Of a DNA stretch of 64,000 nucleotides, positions 1-11,800 are shown piece by piece. How positions within the stretch are numbered: the stretch's first letter is position 1; the number at the start of each line of letters is the position of its first letter. Made by a program: the position numbers and the translations under genes. The stretch is from Beverwykella pulmonaria (lineage: Eukaryota > Ascomycota > Dothideomycetes > Pleosporales > Melanommataceae). The notes beneath the pieces were generated by a model. The model searched no databases, had not been told where the DNA came from, and saw nothing but the letters and a program-made list of their open reading frames with translations. The stretch covers positions 534,390 through 598,389 of the forward strand of contig BCHH01000002.1 in assembly GCA_001599595.1 (NCBI GenBank), in the 5' to 3' direction.

Positions 1-120
1 AAAGGCAAATAGCACATTCCTTTAGGTTGCACTTATTGTCTAGGAGCTTGAGAGGCCCAAGAACTAGGATCCTTTACAGGTGGTGGAAGAAGTGCCAACA
101 GACCTACACTAGCTGTACAG

Positions 121-570
121 TTGCATAGTGAACTAGATCTAACAACTTGCAAAGAGAAACTCAGAGGTTTGCCAGCTTATACTTTCTATTGCTACTGTTG
201 CATATTGTCTACTCTACCTACGGACAGGTCATTGCGACTATGGGATATAAGGACGGAAACGTGTCGCAGCACTTTGGAGGTCCATTTTAACCTGGTCCGC
301 GCCATAGCCTTCTCGCCAGACGGCAAGTATCTGGATACAAATAGAGGGCAAATTCTTCTCTACCCACTTTCCTCTAGCACTTCTTCTCTTCAAGGAAAAG
401 AGTTATCTAGACTTTTGTTGAGGATCAGTGGGTAACATTAAATGAACGACCTCTACTTTAGCTTCCCCATGACTATAGACCTGATGGATTTGAACAAACC
501 TTTATAGCGGTATCTAAGGGTATAATTTGCTTAGGGCATAATGGGCATCTGTGTGCCTCGGCTACATAAC
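121..570 (+). pseudogene. Decayed WD40 tail of an NLR-like (STAND) protein
   Basis: A WD40 blade is readable from about base 215: the strings LRLWDIRTETC and AIAFSPDGKYL are the end of one repeat and the start of the next, followed by TNRGQILLYPL, a segment typical of the C-terminal end of fungal NACHT-WD40 or NB-ARC-WD40 proteins. The frame closes at 433-435. The homologous sequence continues in another frame from about 423 (DQWVTLNERPLL, then IICLGH) and is broken by TAG and TAA stops, so at least one frameshift and several stops are present. No NACHT or NB-ARC part lies inside the window; it may lie to the left. I infer a dead fragment of an incompatibility or immune-type receptor. Confidence 0.6.
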
Positions 571-846
571 TCAGGGATATGGTCAAGGCACAGGGGCTCA
601 CGCGGCGAGCACGTGTGTGATGGGAACAACGGTTACCGTCACAGCATCTTACTATCCTCAAGATTAATTTAGAGGACTTATCGCTGTAAGTGGTCTTGTA
701 AACTTGTTCTTTTATAGCATGTATTTTTACAGCTTTTAGTTGATAAATAGGTTAGGGGATCAGCGAATACTCAGACTAAAAGTTTCCTTCCAGAATTTTC
801 AATTTAGTGTCAGTATTGGAATTGTGAACGAATACGAAAAGGGAGT

Positions 847-2130
847 TCATGTCTGCGCCTTTTTAAAGTTACACCGCATACATATCACGAATCCGCAATC
901 TGTGCAAAAGGACAGCCCTTTCGCAGATATCTCGCAAGATTGACAAGTTTTGCGTACCCTACACCTCCACAGACCTGAAGGATGATTGCAGTCAGCCTCT
1001 GGTAGAAGATTTGACTTAGTTGTTACTCGGCTTCTCTGATCTGCCTCCTTTCTCATCCTAGACCAAGCCTCTCTTACAGAGTCATGTCTCTCTGACCGAG
1101 CACTCTCAATTCTTGATTCCCCCTGAAGTACTTTCTGCGCAGCAGCAAATTGGTTGGCCGTTTCCTTTTCATATGTTTGGGTTATATCCTGAGCTTCTCC
1201 TCCTATTGCCATCTTTTGTCGGTCCTGAGATTTCGCTACGACTGTTTTGTGTTCTGCCACAGTTCTTTTCTTCTTCCTCTTCTTGGCACAGTCCCGGTCT
1301 CGTTTCGCAAGTTCGATAGCAAGTTGCTTTTCTTTCTTTTCCTCTGCCCACGCTACTTCTTCACGTCTTTCCATCGACATGCGCCACATTCCGAACAGTT
1401 TTTGATCTTGCAACGAAATCTCATACGCCTCAACTGCCGCACCTTTCTCTGATAGCATTTTGGCGACAGGGTTAGAGCGTTTTTTTCCAATAGAAACTGG
1501 GCGCCTTCCCTGCGCATCTTCTGTCATAGGGTCCGCGTTGTTTGATAAGAGCAACATCACCACCCGTGCTTGCTCTAGCGAGTTCCGGCGTTGCATTGTA
1601 ACGGCGTAGTGTAGTGGTGTTCGAAGCCACCCGTCGCGAGCTTCAATATCCATACCCTGATCGATCAAGATTCTCAGAGTAGGTGTAAGTCCCATCGCGG
1701 CCGCCATGTGGACATTTGTGCAGCTGCACAATTCAGGAGGATAGGATGACGAAGAGATGGCTCCATAATTGATCAAGAGCCTTGCAACAGGATCAGATCC
1801 GTAGCATAGAGCAATTTGAAGTGGTGTCATGGAAATCGACATAGAACCGAAACCTAAACACCTGAGCGGATGTGGTATTGTCTCCACGTTTAAAGCTTCA
1901 ATATCTGCACCCTCAGCGAGCGATAGCCAAGCGGTTCGCCTCAATCCACGTTGTGCAGCCCATATTAATGCCGACCCTCTAGTTCCACGCACATCAAGGG
2001 AGTACAAGTAATTATTAAGATGCCAATATAGCCGTTTGTTCGTTTGGACTAAGGCATTGATATAACGGAACCGCTCTAGTAGGTCGCTTATCGAAAGGAG
2101 TAACTCGTGAGGAAGATCGGGAAGGGACAT
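847..2130 (-). CDS. F-box, ankyrin-repeat protein with C-terminal Cys-rich domain
   Basis: A single uninterrupted 427-codon frame. Residues 2-45 look like an F-box (LPDLPHELLLSISDLL), which would bind Skp1 in an SCF ubiquitin ligase. Residues about 50-235 contain ankyrin repeats (ALIWAAQRG, TPLQIALCYG, NVHMAAAMGLT, TPLHYAV), expected to bind the target. Residues 240-370 are highly charged, Lys/Glu rich and probably helical. The last 47 residues hold eight cysteines (381, 390, 396, 399, 409, 412, 417, 420) plus His383, a likely two-zinc fold ending in CTDCGFVICMRC. F-box/ankyrin proteins are expanded in Pezizomycotina. The target cannot be predicted. The start is the methionine directly before the F-box. 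Neighbours are a dead WD40 gene and transposon debris. Confidence 0.75.
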   Translation of the reverse strand: MSLPDLPHELLLSISDLLERFRYINALVQTNKRLYWHLNNYLYSLDVRGTRGSALIWAAQRGLRRTAWLSLAEGADIEALNVETIPHPLRCLGFGSMSISMTPLQIALCYGSDPVARLLINYGAISSSSYPPELCSCTNVHMAAAMGLTPTLRILIDQGMDIEARDGWLRTPLHYAVTMQRRNSLEQARVVMLLLSNNADPMTEDAQGRRPVSIGKKRSNPVAKMLSEKGAAVEAYEISLQDQKLFGMWRMSMERREEVAWAEEKKEKQLAIELAKRDRDCAKKRKKKRTVAEHKTVVAKSQDRQKMAIGGEAQDITQTYEKETANQFAAAQKVLQGESRIESARSERHDSVREAWSRMRKEADQRSRVTTKSNLLPEADCNHPSGLWRCRVRKTCQSCEISAKGLSFCTDCGFVICMRCNFKKAQT

Positions 2131-2671
2131 ATCTTTGAAGTGTCAGCTAAGGCTCCTCCGTGTGCGCGGTACCACTTACTCGATTTTAGCAGGGCGGCAT
2201 ATGGTCTAAGCTCTGTGGGATCAAGGCCCTCCCAAAGCTCGGCACCGGCGGGATCTGTTCTACAAACAGTGGTGATGAAAATGAGCGACGGGCTGCGCTA
2301 AGCATCAGGCCCAAAAGGACACGTCACCGATGCCACCAATGAACTTGTGGAATCTTACCGTAGGGGATCTTTACGTATAAAACAGAAAACGAAATAAAAC
2401 GTGTATGTTAGTAGACTAACTTGACGTAAACAACTCAAATGACATTAGTCTTGGCAATTATCGGAAGGCGTGGCGGATTCGCCTCCAACGCTGCGAATAT
2501 TATAGATAATAGTTTAGAAATATTATATCGGGTATCGCAAGCTTCACAAACCATTTTTTTTAAACTAGCTAGCAATGAATTACGATAGTGTTGTTATATC
2601 AAACTAGTGTAATTTTCAAGCGAGAGGTGGCGTTGGGCTTTAACGCTTGTTGCAAAGTAATAATTTTGCTT
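2131..2671. other. AT-rich spacer, no gene seen
   Basis: The stretch upstream of the F-box gene becomes AT-rich after about 2340. I see no coding pattern or RNA gene. It ends at a perfect hairpin that probably belongs to the mobile-element debris that follows. Confidence 0.5.
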
Positions 2672-2736
2672 GACCTAACTCCCGCTAAGGCGGGAGTTAG
2701 GTCCATAAAATGGTACCTTTCGGTCCGCCAGGACCG
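2672..2736. repeat. Two adjacent perfect hairpins
   Basis: Bases 2672-2685 and 2690-2703 are a perfect 14-bp inverted repeat with a TAAG loop (arm GACCTAACTCCCGC). Eighteen bases further on, 2721-2726 and 2731-2736 form a second perfect hairpin (CGGTCC, loop GCCA, GGACCG). Paired stem-loops next to a Helitron-like coding relic suggest element-end structures, but no CTRR terminus follows, so the assignment is inference. Confidence 0.55.
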
Positions 2737-3828
2737 CCGCTTTCTTCTACTACCTATTTTTTAAATTTTTACCTTCTCTAGCCGTCGTCGTTGTCGTCCA
2801 AAGTATGCTCTTTTCGTTCGTGCCCGCCAATATGGTCTGTGGGAAGGCCTGTCAGCTCCATAACGGAAAACCTCATACCTCTTTTATTTGTTAACATACC
2901 GCGACGTGGATCTCAGCAGCAGCAGCAGCATAACGGGCCATCAATCCTCCTAACCTTTCGCTAGCCATTAGCCAGCCCTCTTCAGCAATTTACTACAACA
3001 GTTGCTGTAAGCCGAAGACACCATAATGTCACGTGGATATGCCACTGACTAATCAGTCCGTCATATATATATCAGCTATACATACATCACATACAACACA
3101 CATCTTGGCATCTTTCCTCCACGCTCCAGCTTACAGTTGCAGTATCTAACAGCCTATTACAGACTCCGGTTTAAACCGTCTTGGTGCACTGTATTAGCCT
3201 TGTACGTCCTGTAATGCAGTCTGTACTTATTACTTTGGACCTGTAACTTCTGCTAATTACTATCAGACAAGCCGCTACCGCCTCCCACGTCAGTCTACTA
3301 CTTCTGCGCCGCCCTCTCCGCGAAGGCTCCGTTATAGAAGATAACCTTCTATACCTCATGCTCTTAATCCTATACCTGCTCCTCCTAATAACAATGCTCA
3401 GGGCAAGACTGCTCCTACTATCCTGCCTACGCTAGACCCACTCCAGCTTCTTACAATACTACTAGATGCCGACTAGTTTAATATTGGTTCTTGTCCTCCT
3501 ATGGGTCAAATGATGATTCACCTATATGTTTGCTCATGTGACTCACTTCTATGTTTGCGATTCACTATCTTGGCAGGCTCCTAGCGTGCTTGGCAAGGCT
3601 ACAGATATCTCTTCGGTAGCTTCTCTGTAGAATCAACATCAATTATCATCTCTCTCTCTATCTACTTCGTCACATCTCGATAGTTCTCTACAATAGTAGT
3701 CTTGTCTTTTTGCAGTGCGTTTCACTAGCTTGAGAAGCGTATTTCTATGTCTACAGCATCTAATTCTTGTTTCTCTACATGCTGTGCGGATGGAGCGGTT
3801 GATCTTCCTTTGCTCTCTATAGTATGCG

Positions 3829-4151
3829 CAGCTCTACTTTCACAATCGGCAGTTACAGACGCCCGCTACTAGCAATACTAGTGCCGTTTTGGTACTGACG
3901 GCTCTTCTAGCAGTACGTCGTAGACGTCTGGGCTATCTGTGACCAGGCCTGGCTAGAGTGGGTCCGTAATAACCAGAAGCAGCTCCGTGCGGAGGTATAC
4001 AGCGGTGTAGCGGATGCTGTTCATCGTGGCGATGCTGACGGTTCTGTTATCGGGCACCCTATAATACTGCCGCCGCCGCGAGCTCCTTGAGCTCATAGAC
4101 GAGCTGGACGACGACGACGACGATGATGATGAGGATGAGGATGACGAATAG
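3829..4151 (+). mobile_element. Degenerate Helitron Rep (Helitron_like_N) fragment
   Basis: Reading plus-strand codons through stops gives RLF, a stop, QYVVDVWAICDQ, then LEWVRNNQKQLRAEVYSG, VADAVHRGDADG and VIGHPIILP (3901-4071). This matches from memory the N-terminal domain of Helitron Rep/helicase proteins, where the consensus reads GRLFQQYVVD and later NQKQLRAELYSGL. The in-frame stops (a TAG where CAG is expected, a TGA upstream) are C-to-T or G-to-A changes, as left by RIP-type decay. A frame change follows, and the sequence ends in an acidic run of Asp/Glu codons (GAC/GAT/GAG repeats) and TAG at 4149-4151. Most of the Rep, helicase and SF1 region is missing. The element ends are not defined; the hairpins at 2672-2736 are a candidate left end. 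Confidence 0.6.
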
Positions 4152-4443
4152 AATTTTTGGTTTTTAGTAATAAAAAAAATCTACTGTATACGGGTCCCGC
4201 CCATATAATTTTCGGTGAGGTTCTTGGTTGCTCCAAAAATCCTAATCTACTTCTGCTCAGGCCTACTGGCACTAGGAATTGGCACCTTTGCTCATTTATA
4301 TTTTTCTTCTTCTAGAAACAAGACTATCTGTACTTACTGACTGGAATTCCGATAAGACTGTTGTCATTAGGCAGTGCGGCGTAAGCGTCGTCTTCGTGAG
4401 AAAAAGCATGCATGGAAGGGCATAGGCAAGTCAAGGCGAGGCG

Positions 4444-4444
<1 letters not shown>

Positions 4445-4477
<33 letters not shown>
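4445..4477. repeat. G33 homopolymer
   Basis: Thirty-three consecutive G residues lie about 300 bp after the Helitron relic and 460 bp before the HET gene start. Such a run is unstable and difficult to sequence, so the exact length is uncertain. No coding role is visible. Confidence 0.9.
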
Positions 4478-4478
<1 letters not shown>

Positions 4479-4940
4479 ATGGTTTCGGCGCTTTTAGTAT
4501 ATGGGTGTATTAGGGCGCTCGTCAACACATACCTTGCAATACCAAACGGATCTTTGCATGTTTGGATTGGGGGCTGGCGTATGTCCTTTCTTAATTTTTG
4601 TGTTACACTCCTTTGCCCACAGGCATGGTCGACGACCTAATGTTGAGGCTATGATGTTAGGCATAAATTACCTTACTAATTGTAACAAGTCTCTAGCATA
4701 CATTCTGTCGCATCTCCGATCTAAAACTTAATGCATATGAAAAGACAGCGACCACTAGAACGTTGCTTACTAAGTACGCTTGAGCCTCAGCCTGCTTCTT
4801 GCAGTCTTGCAGCCTGTTCCGCCATTCACTTCAAAACCAGGCCTTGTAAGTATCACACATCCATGCCTAACTTTTGAACATCTCGCTTATATCTATTTGA
4901 ACGATTCTGGTAGTTACAGCTGGCTCATATTCTTCTACTC

Positions 4941-7937
4941 ATGCGGCTTTTACGGCTTGAAGATAACGGCGAATTCAGCCTGGTGGAATATGTTGGCAAA
5001 AATATCCCGCGATATGCGATTCTTTCGCACACTTGGGGAGCAGATCACGAAGAAGTTACCTTTAGAGACTTAACAGATGGTACAGGCAAAGGGAAGAGCA
5101 AGGTGGGTTATCGGAAGCTTACCTTCTGCGCATCGCGAGCTACGCATGATGGCCTTGAATATATCTGGGTGGACACCTGCTGCATCGATAAATCAAGCAG
5201 CGTAGAGCTTCAAGAAGCCATCAACTCCATGTTCCACTGGTACCATGAGTCAGCTAAATGTTATGTATACCTCCCCGATGTTACTACTAGTGGCTTCGAG
5301 GACAACGACAGCTCCTTTCAAAAGAGCAGATGGTTTACTAGAGGATGGACACTTCAAGAGCTTCTTGCTCCGTCATACGTTGAGTTCTTCTCTGAGGGGG
5401 GTGATCGTCTTGGTGACAGAGATTCGCTTGTAATACAAATTGCTGAGATTACAGGCATATCTTTTCAAGCTCTTTACGGAAGCCCTTTATCCGGATTCAG
5501 CGTGGATGAGCGAATGTCATGGGCAGAGAAGCGCGAGACGAAACGAGAAGAGGACAAGGCTTACTCCCTACTGGGCCTTTTTGATATCCACATGCCACTC
5601 ATCTATGGCGAGGGGATAAAAAATGCATTCTATCGACTTCGGGAACAGATCGAAAAGAGGTCAAGTGTCGATGTACCAAGGCCGCTTCGTAATGAAATAT
5701 CCTCACAGAATGGTACGTACAGCATCATACTAACTCTCTTAGTAAAAATAAAGCACTCACTAACATCTAGCGGTTAGACAACACAACTAGTCGCTTGACT
5801 GCATTGACTGCGGCCCAAAAAAATATGCAGGGCCAGCTTTCGGCCATTGCTGAAGCGTTAGAAGCTTTCAACATAGGCATCGAAAGAGTTAAAAAAACGG
5901 CTATCACCGTGATCCTCGGCTCTGCTACAGACGCATCCATTGCTGTTTCACATATCTTTCGGTTTCTTGAAGATTTGTACAAGGCCTATTCGAGTTGTAA
6001 CACAGCAACCAAGGCAGGATTCTCCAACACACGATGGCTTCAAGAACAGTTTAATGACATTTGGGCTGACGTTCAGTCGGCGGCAGCTACTCAAATTCGA
6101 AGTAAAAAGAGGAGAAAGCCACTTTCCAGAACAGGTGCCGTAAATATTAGAGCAGAAAGCCAGGTTACGCTCAATGATCCAATCATCGACTTACAACAAG
6201 ATATTGGTCAGAAGTTCACGTCCATGTCTCGGAAACGGAAGGCAGCAGTCGAACAAAATTTCATTGATGTGAACCTTCCAATTGGAAGTGTGCGTTTGTT
6301 TTTCGTTCATCATCGACAGAGCGGAAAGATACTCGGTGCACGCCTTCTCTTTGTGCCAGCTCGTCACATGCAATCAAGCCTTAGAGGATTCTTCGCGGGG
6401 TGCTCGAGAGACCAGCGATCACAAACTCTGGCCCGATCTCTTTCAACTTTCCAGGTTCTCCCGGAAGACTCAGAAGCCCTAGAATATATACGGCAGGGCG
6501 ATTTGCAAGCGATTTGCCACCTTTTAACAAATCGTCGAATCCATCCAAATGACAGAGATGAGGATGGTGATTCTTTGCTCATGGTGAGGGACCATTTGAT
6601 CTTTTCACACATGTTGCGCTAATTCAAGAAGATTGCGCTTTTGGAACGTCAATACGAAATTTGTGAAACGTTGCTTCGAGAAGGCGCGGACCCAATGGAT
6701 TGTGATAGGTAAAGTCTTAAAAACATGCCATGTACTAACTAACAATGCAAATAGTACTGGAAAATCTGCACTGTGTTGCTTCTTCGATCAAATATACGGC
6801 TTCCCAAAACGCTTTTCAGCTCAACCTTCTACCTACCTTCGACCATCTATTATCGACTTCGCCCTTCGTCTTTTCATTAGGTACTGCGGAGTCGATACTG
6901 GAGTGACTATGGAGCATTTTACCGATTTAGGTCGCAGTATTGGGGAATGCTTCACTCCAGTCATTCACCTAGCGATGGTTAACCTTCCTGAAATAGCCGC
7001 CGATACACTCCTGCTCCTTCCTCTTCAACGCCTCCTTGCCTACGAATGTGATCTAGAAGAAACCGACGGGTTTGGTAGAACAGCATTACTTGCATCAGTC
7101 GAAGCTGTGAAGAGAATCCACTTCGTTAAGATCGCAGACATGCTGCTTCAGTTTGGGGCAATTCCTCTGGCAGTGGACAATGGAGATGCCGGAATTTTGC
7201 ATTATATTCTCCGCACTACTTCCGCTTGCAGCAAGGCTCATACACAGCAAGAGCTCTTCCAACCTATTGAAGCCCTTTTAAAGAAGCTGCTTTTGTCAGG
7301 TTGCAACCCAAACGCGGTGGATGAAGACGGCCTCAGCCCATCTGACCTAGCTCTTTCGCCGTGTACATGGGTGCTTTGGTGTAATGCACTACTTTCTGCG
7401 GGATTACAGCTGGATGAGATACTTGCAGAGGACGACCGGATCAAGGGCATAGTCCTTGATGCTATATATTTGGAACGCAAGTACCAGGAAACTCTAGAAT
7501 CACGGCCGCCGCAATGGACAGTTGAGAGACAGCATTCATTTCAGGCAGGAAACGATCCACCCCTTTGCGCTTACTGTGGATTGTCAGATGACTGGACTCC
7601 AACACGACCACCATTTGACTATATTGGCTCTTACTCGGTTCAAATGGACGATTGCTTCACCCACGCTACCTTTATTAATCATAGGGACGGAACTTTTTGT
7701 GAAAACGGAAGGAGATGGCTATCATGTCGTCGCCCAGCTCACAAAATGGATGGTGGAATCTCAAATTGGTCTCGGAAATCGTTGAGTCTGAGAAAACATG
7801 TCGCCTACCGGTTGTGGTTGAATAAGATACTCTCAGAGCCGCAAAATGCATATTTGTGGGCTACGGGATTACCCGGGGATTGGATAACTGCTGATAAAAA
7901 TAAAACAGCTGCTTCTCGTCCCAATACCTATAGATAG
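4941..7937 (+). CDS. HET-domain/ankyrin-repeat fusion protein
   Basis: Four exons (4941-5712, 5778-6583, 6629-6708, 6755-7937) close in frame to 946 aa. Introns are 5713-5777, 6584-6628 and 6709-6754; the last has a TACTAAC-like branch site. Residues 1-220 are a HET domain: RYAILSHTWG (24-33), YIWVDTCCID, SRWFTRGWTLQELLAP, then EDKAYSLLGLFDI and MPLIYGEG. HET domains trigger cell death in heterokaryon incompatibility. Residues about 260-430 match the region that usually precedes ankyrins in large fungal receptor-like proteins (NLPIGSVRLFF, then GARLLFVPA and FQVLPEDSEALEYI). Ankyrin repeats follow (ICETLLREGADPMD, DLEETDGFGRTALLA, GCNPNAVDEDGLSPSDLA). The C-terminus has a CAYCG motif and further Cys/His residues. 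A role in non-self recognition is inferred from domains only. Confidence 0.8.
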
Positions 7938-8882
7938 CACCGGCAATTTATGTAGGATCTGTACCTACCTAACCCTACCAATAGGCGCTCGCAGGGCAGG
8001 AGAGTGCAAAGTGATCGAGCGTCTTAATACCGCGTGGCTCATTGTGTGTCATGACATGTAATGGTTAATAACAATAAGAAACAATAATCGGAATTGATAT
8101 GTATGATGGCTCTCCAGTAGTGCCTTACAATACATACAATACTTTACTTTGTTTAAGTGATTTGGCCGCTCTTTGGATACATACTGATATCTGAAGGATG
8201 CGCAGATGATAGTGATAGAAAAAAGTAGACTTGGGAAGCATACAGATACTGACTAGTTGTGTTAGCCACTATTTACGCTGGAATCCAAAGGCCGATTAAA
8301 AACAATTTAGGCCCGCATCAACGCCAGTAACTTTGGGTGGATATTTCCCAGCGATTCATAACCCAAATTGACATGTCAGTGTGGAAGCTGCAGAAAGTGT
8401 CACATCGCTACCGCTAATTAGCAGGGAGGATGAGCGATCTGCTCTGGCTAAGTGGCGATATATAGTGCTAAATGACTTTTGATGCTGTATGATATCACTC
8501 GTAAGCAAGCGTACACATCTATACTCATTCCACATTTGCACTGGCTCTGTATCTACAATTAAAGCAGCGTCAGAGCCCTATTTGTGTGTTCTCTATTAGA
8601 TGAACGTCCGACTTCGGATAAAGTGGTGTGTACGCCCTGCCTATCCGTAGCTACGGCTGCTTGACCTGCACGCTCCACACTGGAGATCCATCTGTATACT
8701 AGCCCTCTTATTCTTTTAGACATGGGAAAGGGCAGTGTATGACTTATGGTCCTGGAACGCTCTATGAATATTATAAGAAAATCCATTGTTGACGGATATG
8801 CTGTCGAAGTCCCTTCATGCCTGCCCCATATCACTGTTTGCCATTTGATGTGAGGCTTGAATTTTCCCCGAACAAGAAGACT
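7938..8882. other. Intergenic spacer between convergent genes
   Basis: This lies between the 3' ends of the HET-ankyrin gene and the large CorA-like gene, so it should hold both 3' UTRs. I see no supported coding frame, tRNA or inverted repeat. Confidence 0.5.
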
Positions 8883-11800
8883 TCATGTTAACAAGACTGA
8901 ATCTCCTTTCGAGCGCTTTATCCCAAGACCCTTGCGTTTCCAAGTATCCCACGATCGTGCATTGGAAGGTGATGTGCCTATTTGTACTAAACTCGAGCTG
9001 ACCAGGTACGCCGCTGATCCCTTCTTCGACCTCTGCTCCCTCAAACGGTGAAGAGCCTTGAACGCCCCATCATACCATCTGCCACCATAAGCAGCGAGTA
9101 GCACCGCACCACCAACGATGCTGGCAGTAAGAGGGACAGCGATGGCCCAAACATAACCTTGAGTGTGTTTAGTGTTCCGAATGTCGGCCGTATTCATGCC
9201 AAAGAAGCTTGTTACGAAAGACCTGCTAACCATTAGCCATAAGCTCAATAAACTTTGAAGGAGCCATACAGAGGCAGAAAGACTGTGGTGATGGTGGTAA
9301 AGACCAGCAACGCTTTCCCATAATCTTCTTCAAGGATTTCAATGCACTCTTTCAGTTGGTCTCTCAGCTGGCATGTTCTTTTGTACAACGCATCTAGCTC
9401 TGCTGCTTTTGATCGAAGGCGCTTAACTTCATATCCGATACAGTCCGCTTCAAAACTAAAATGGGTTTCGCGTTCAACAGTGGCATCTTTGAACGATTTA
9501 GGATCTAAAATTTCGAGGAAGCTTGCGTATGTCTTCTGCTGCCACGCATTTACGGACTTGATGACTGAGAGCTCCTCTTGGAGGGCATGAATCTCGGGAA
9601 GAAGCCGCTTTCGGGGGAACCAGCTGATTTGATATTGCTAAGTACCGGGTCAGCATTGTTTGTCTCTTCTGTCCAAGTACGAAGTAGCTGGTCTGCAACA
9701 AGGAATTCCCGAAAGGAATTCTAATAGGTGGAGGAAAGGGCCAGACTGGTCTTGCAACGTCCTATCGTGGTTACAGGAGTCGGTTCTAGAATGCATGACG
9801 AGATGGCTGGAGTATCCCCTAATAAACTAGTTCCTCTAGAGCATTGCGGGTGAACTGACTGAGATTGCGGGCAAAATTTGATGTTTTTTTGGGAAGAAAA
9901 CACATGCTTACAAGTTTAGATATGGACTGTTGATACAGTTCATTGACACCCTTGTCCACCCCATCAAGCAGAAATTTCTTCTGCAAGTTCTGGAAGATAA
10001 CGGAGAGTAGGAACTCCGGCCCTACCGTATCTTTGACTGCAAGCATCCTCTCCACACGTGTCATTGATACCTGAGCTACTTTTCCAATGTCCTCAAGTCG
10101 CGCGAGAGCGTAGCTTACGCCAGGCGTTTCACGTTCTCCGATCAAGAACAAGGTTAGATCATTCCAGTGCTGCACCTCTGCATCGATGACCACCATAGAA
10201 GTCGCAGTGTGCATTACGAACAAGCACGTAGCTTCAAAGCAGTTAATCAGATCTTCTGGTAGAGTGTACGTCAAGGTGTCTTTGCCATAACGAGTCGCGA
10301 TGTTATTGTTGATTTTTCTGACCCGTTTATATAGATTGTTCATGAGTTTCAAACAGATTCGAAGTAAGCGCAGTTGTTGCTCCTTCGTGATCTCCATTCT
10401 CAGATGATCTTCCGTACAGATCCAATTGAGTAATTCGGGTTCATGAAAGCCGGAAAGAGGAAGATGTAAATTCCTTAGGTGAGTAATTGCTGCAACGGTT
10501 GTTCGGTAGGTGTGCCCGAAAATGCAATCTGGACAGTCTTCTCCAGAAAGCTGGAATGTCCCCTTGTGTGCTCGAAGGCGAACCATGTACACCGGTTTAC
10601 TTTGTTCGTTTGGGGGAACAAAGCTCCTATCGATGTTCTTGCATACGTTAGTATATCAAGTATTAATAAACCCAAAAAAATTGCGGGCCATTAATTACAC
10701 GACTCTGTCTTCAAGGGAAAGCTCCTTTAACCTAAAATCTTGATTTTTGGTGATCTCTCTGTTGCTTGTTGGTCCAATTATTTCTGAAATGCATACCTGT
10801 GACATTGTGTGTAGCGCTCCCCACACCTTCTTCACCACGGACTGACTGCATCCCAACGGAACAAAAAGCCCAACGAATTGTTTCACGATGTTGATGAGGT
10901 TTATGGTAGCGGAAGCGATATCCAATGCCTGGCTCGCCAACACAACAGCTTTATGTTGATGAAGCAACACCTCCGTGCCATGTTTGGATGATTGGCCTTG
11001 TTGGTTCGAGCTTCCTTCCAGGGAAGGGCCCAGAGTTGGCGCATTTTCTCGTGTGTAAGAAGGCAGTCGTACGATACTTCTTGCGACATTCTTGTCTAGC
11101 TCATCAATGATCATTTCCTTTGTCTCTTTGTAAATGAGATCCTGCCGCCATATTAGATTCTGATTGATCTCTTCCATGGCAACATATATGCGCTCAGAAG
11201 CCAGGTGCGAATCTGACAGCTCCATTTCTAAGACAGAGTTCGGCCGTGCCCACATGAAGAAGGGGTATGGGGTCTTCAGATTCGATTCGATTTGTCGTAT
11301 CGGCATGTAGTCTGATTCAAATCCTGCTATTGCGCCAAGAAGAATGAGGGCCGAGACAATAGCGCGTTTAAGACTGCGTACATCTTGTGAAAACGACGAG
11401 ATTTTTAAGCCAAGGGCTTTAATCATTGCTTCCCTGTACGTTAGGTGATGTCGGAAAAACCACTGGTTTTTTACCTCTAGCTCTTCCATGGCTTCTAATA
11501 GTTCCGCGATGCTGACGTGCTGTTCAAGTCCTGCCAGCGTCTTGTGATAAACTTCTTTATTTCGAAGCCACGCGACTCCCGACCCCCATGCCTCCAATAT
11601 CTCTTTGAGGTTTTGCAGAAACGCTGGGAAGTATTGAGAGTTACCGTCCGGTTCTACTATAGGCATGAAAACCATCCTAGTCAATCCCCGCCGTCTCATT
11701 AAGGTGGCGGAAATCGCTTTTTGGATCTCATAGCGCACTTCACGTATGGGTGTGGTGAGAAGATCCATGAGGTCCAGTCCCACACCGCCCGGAGTCGGTG

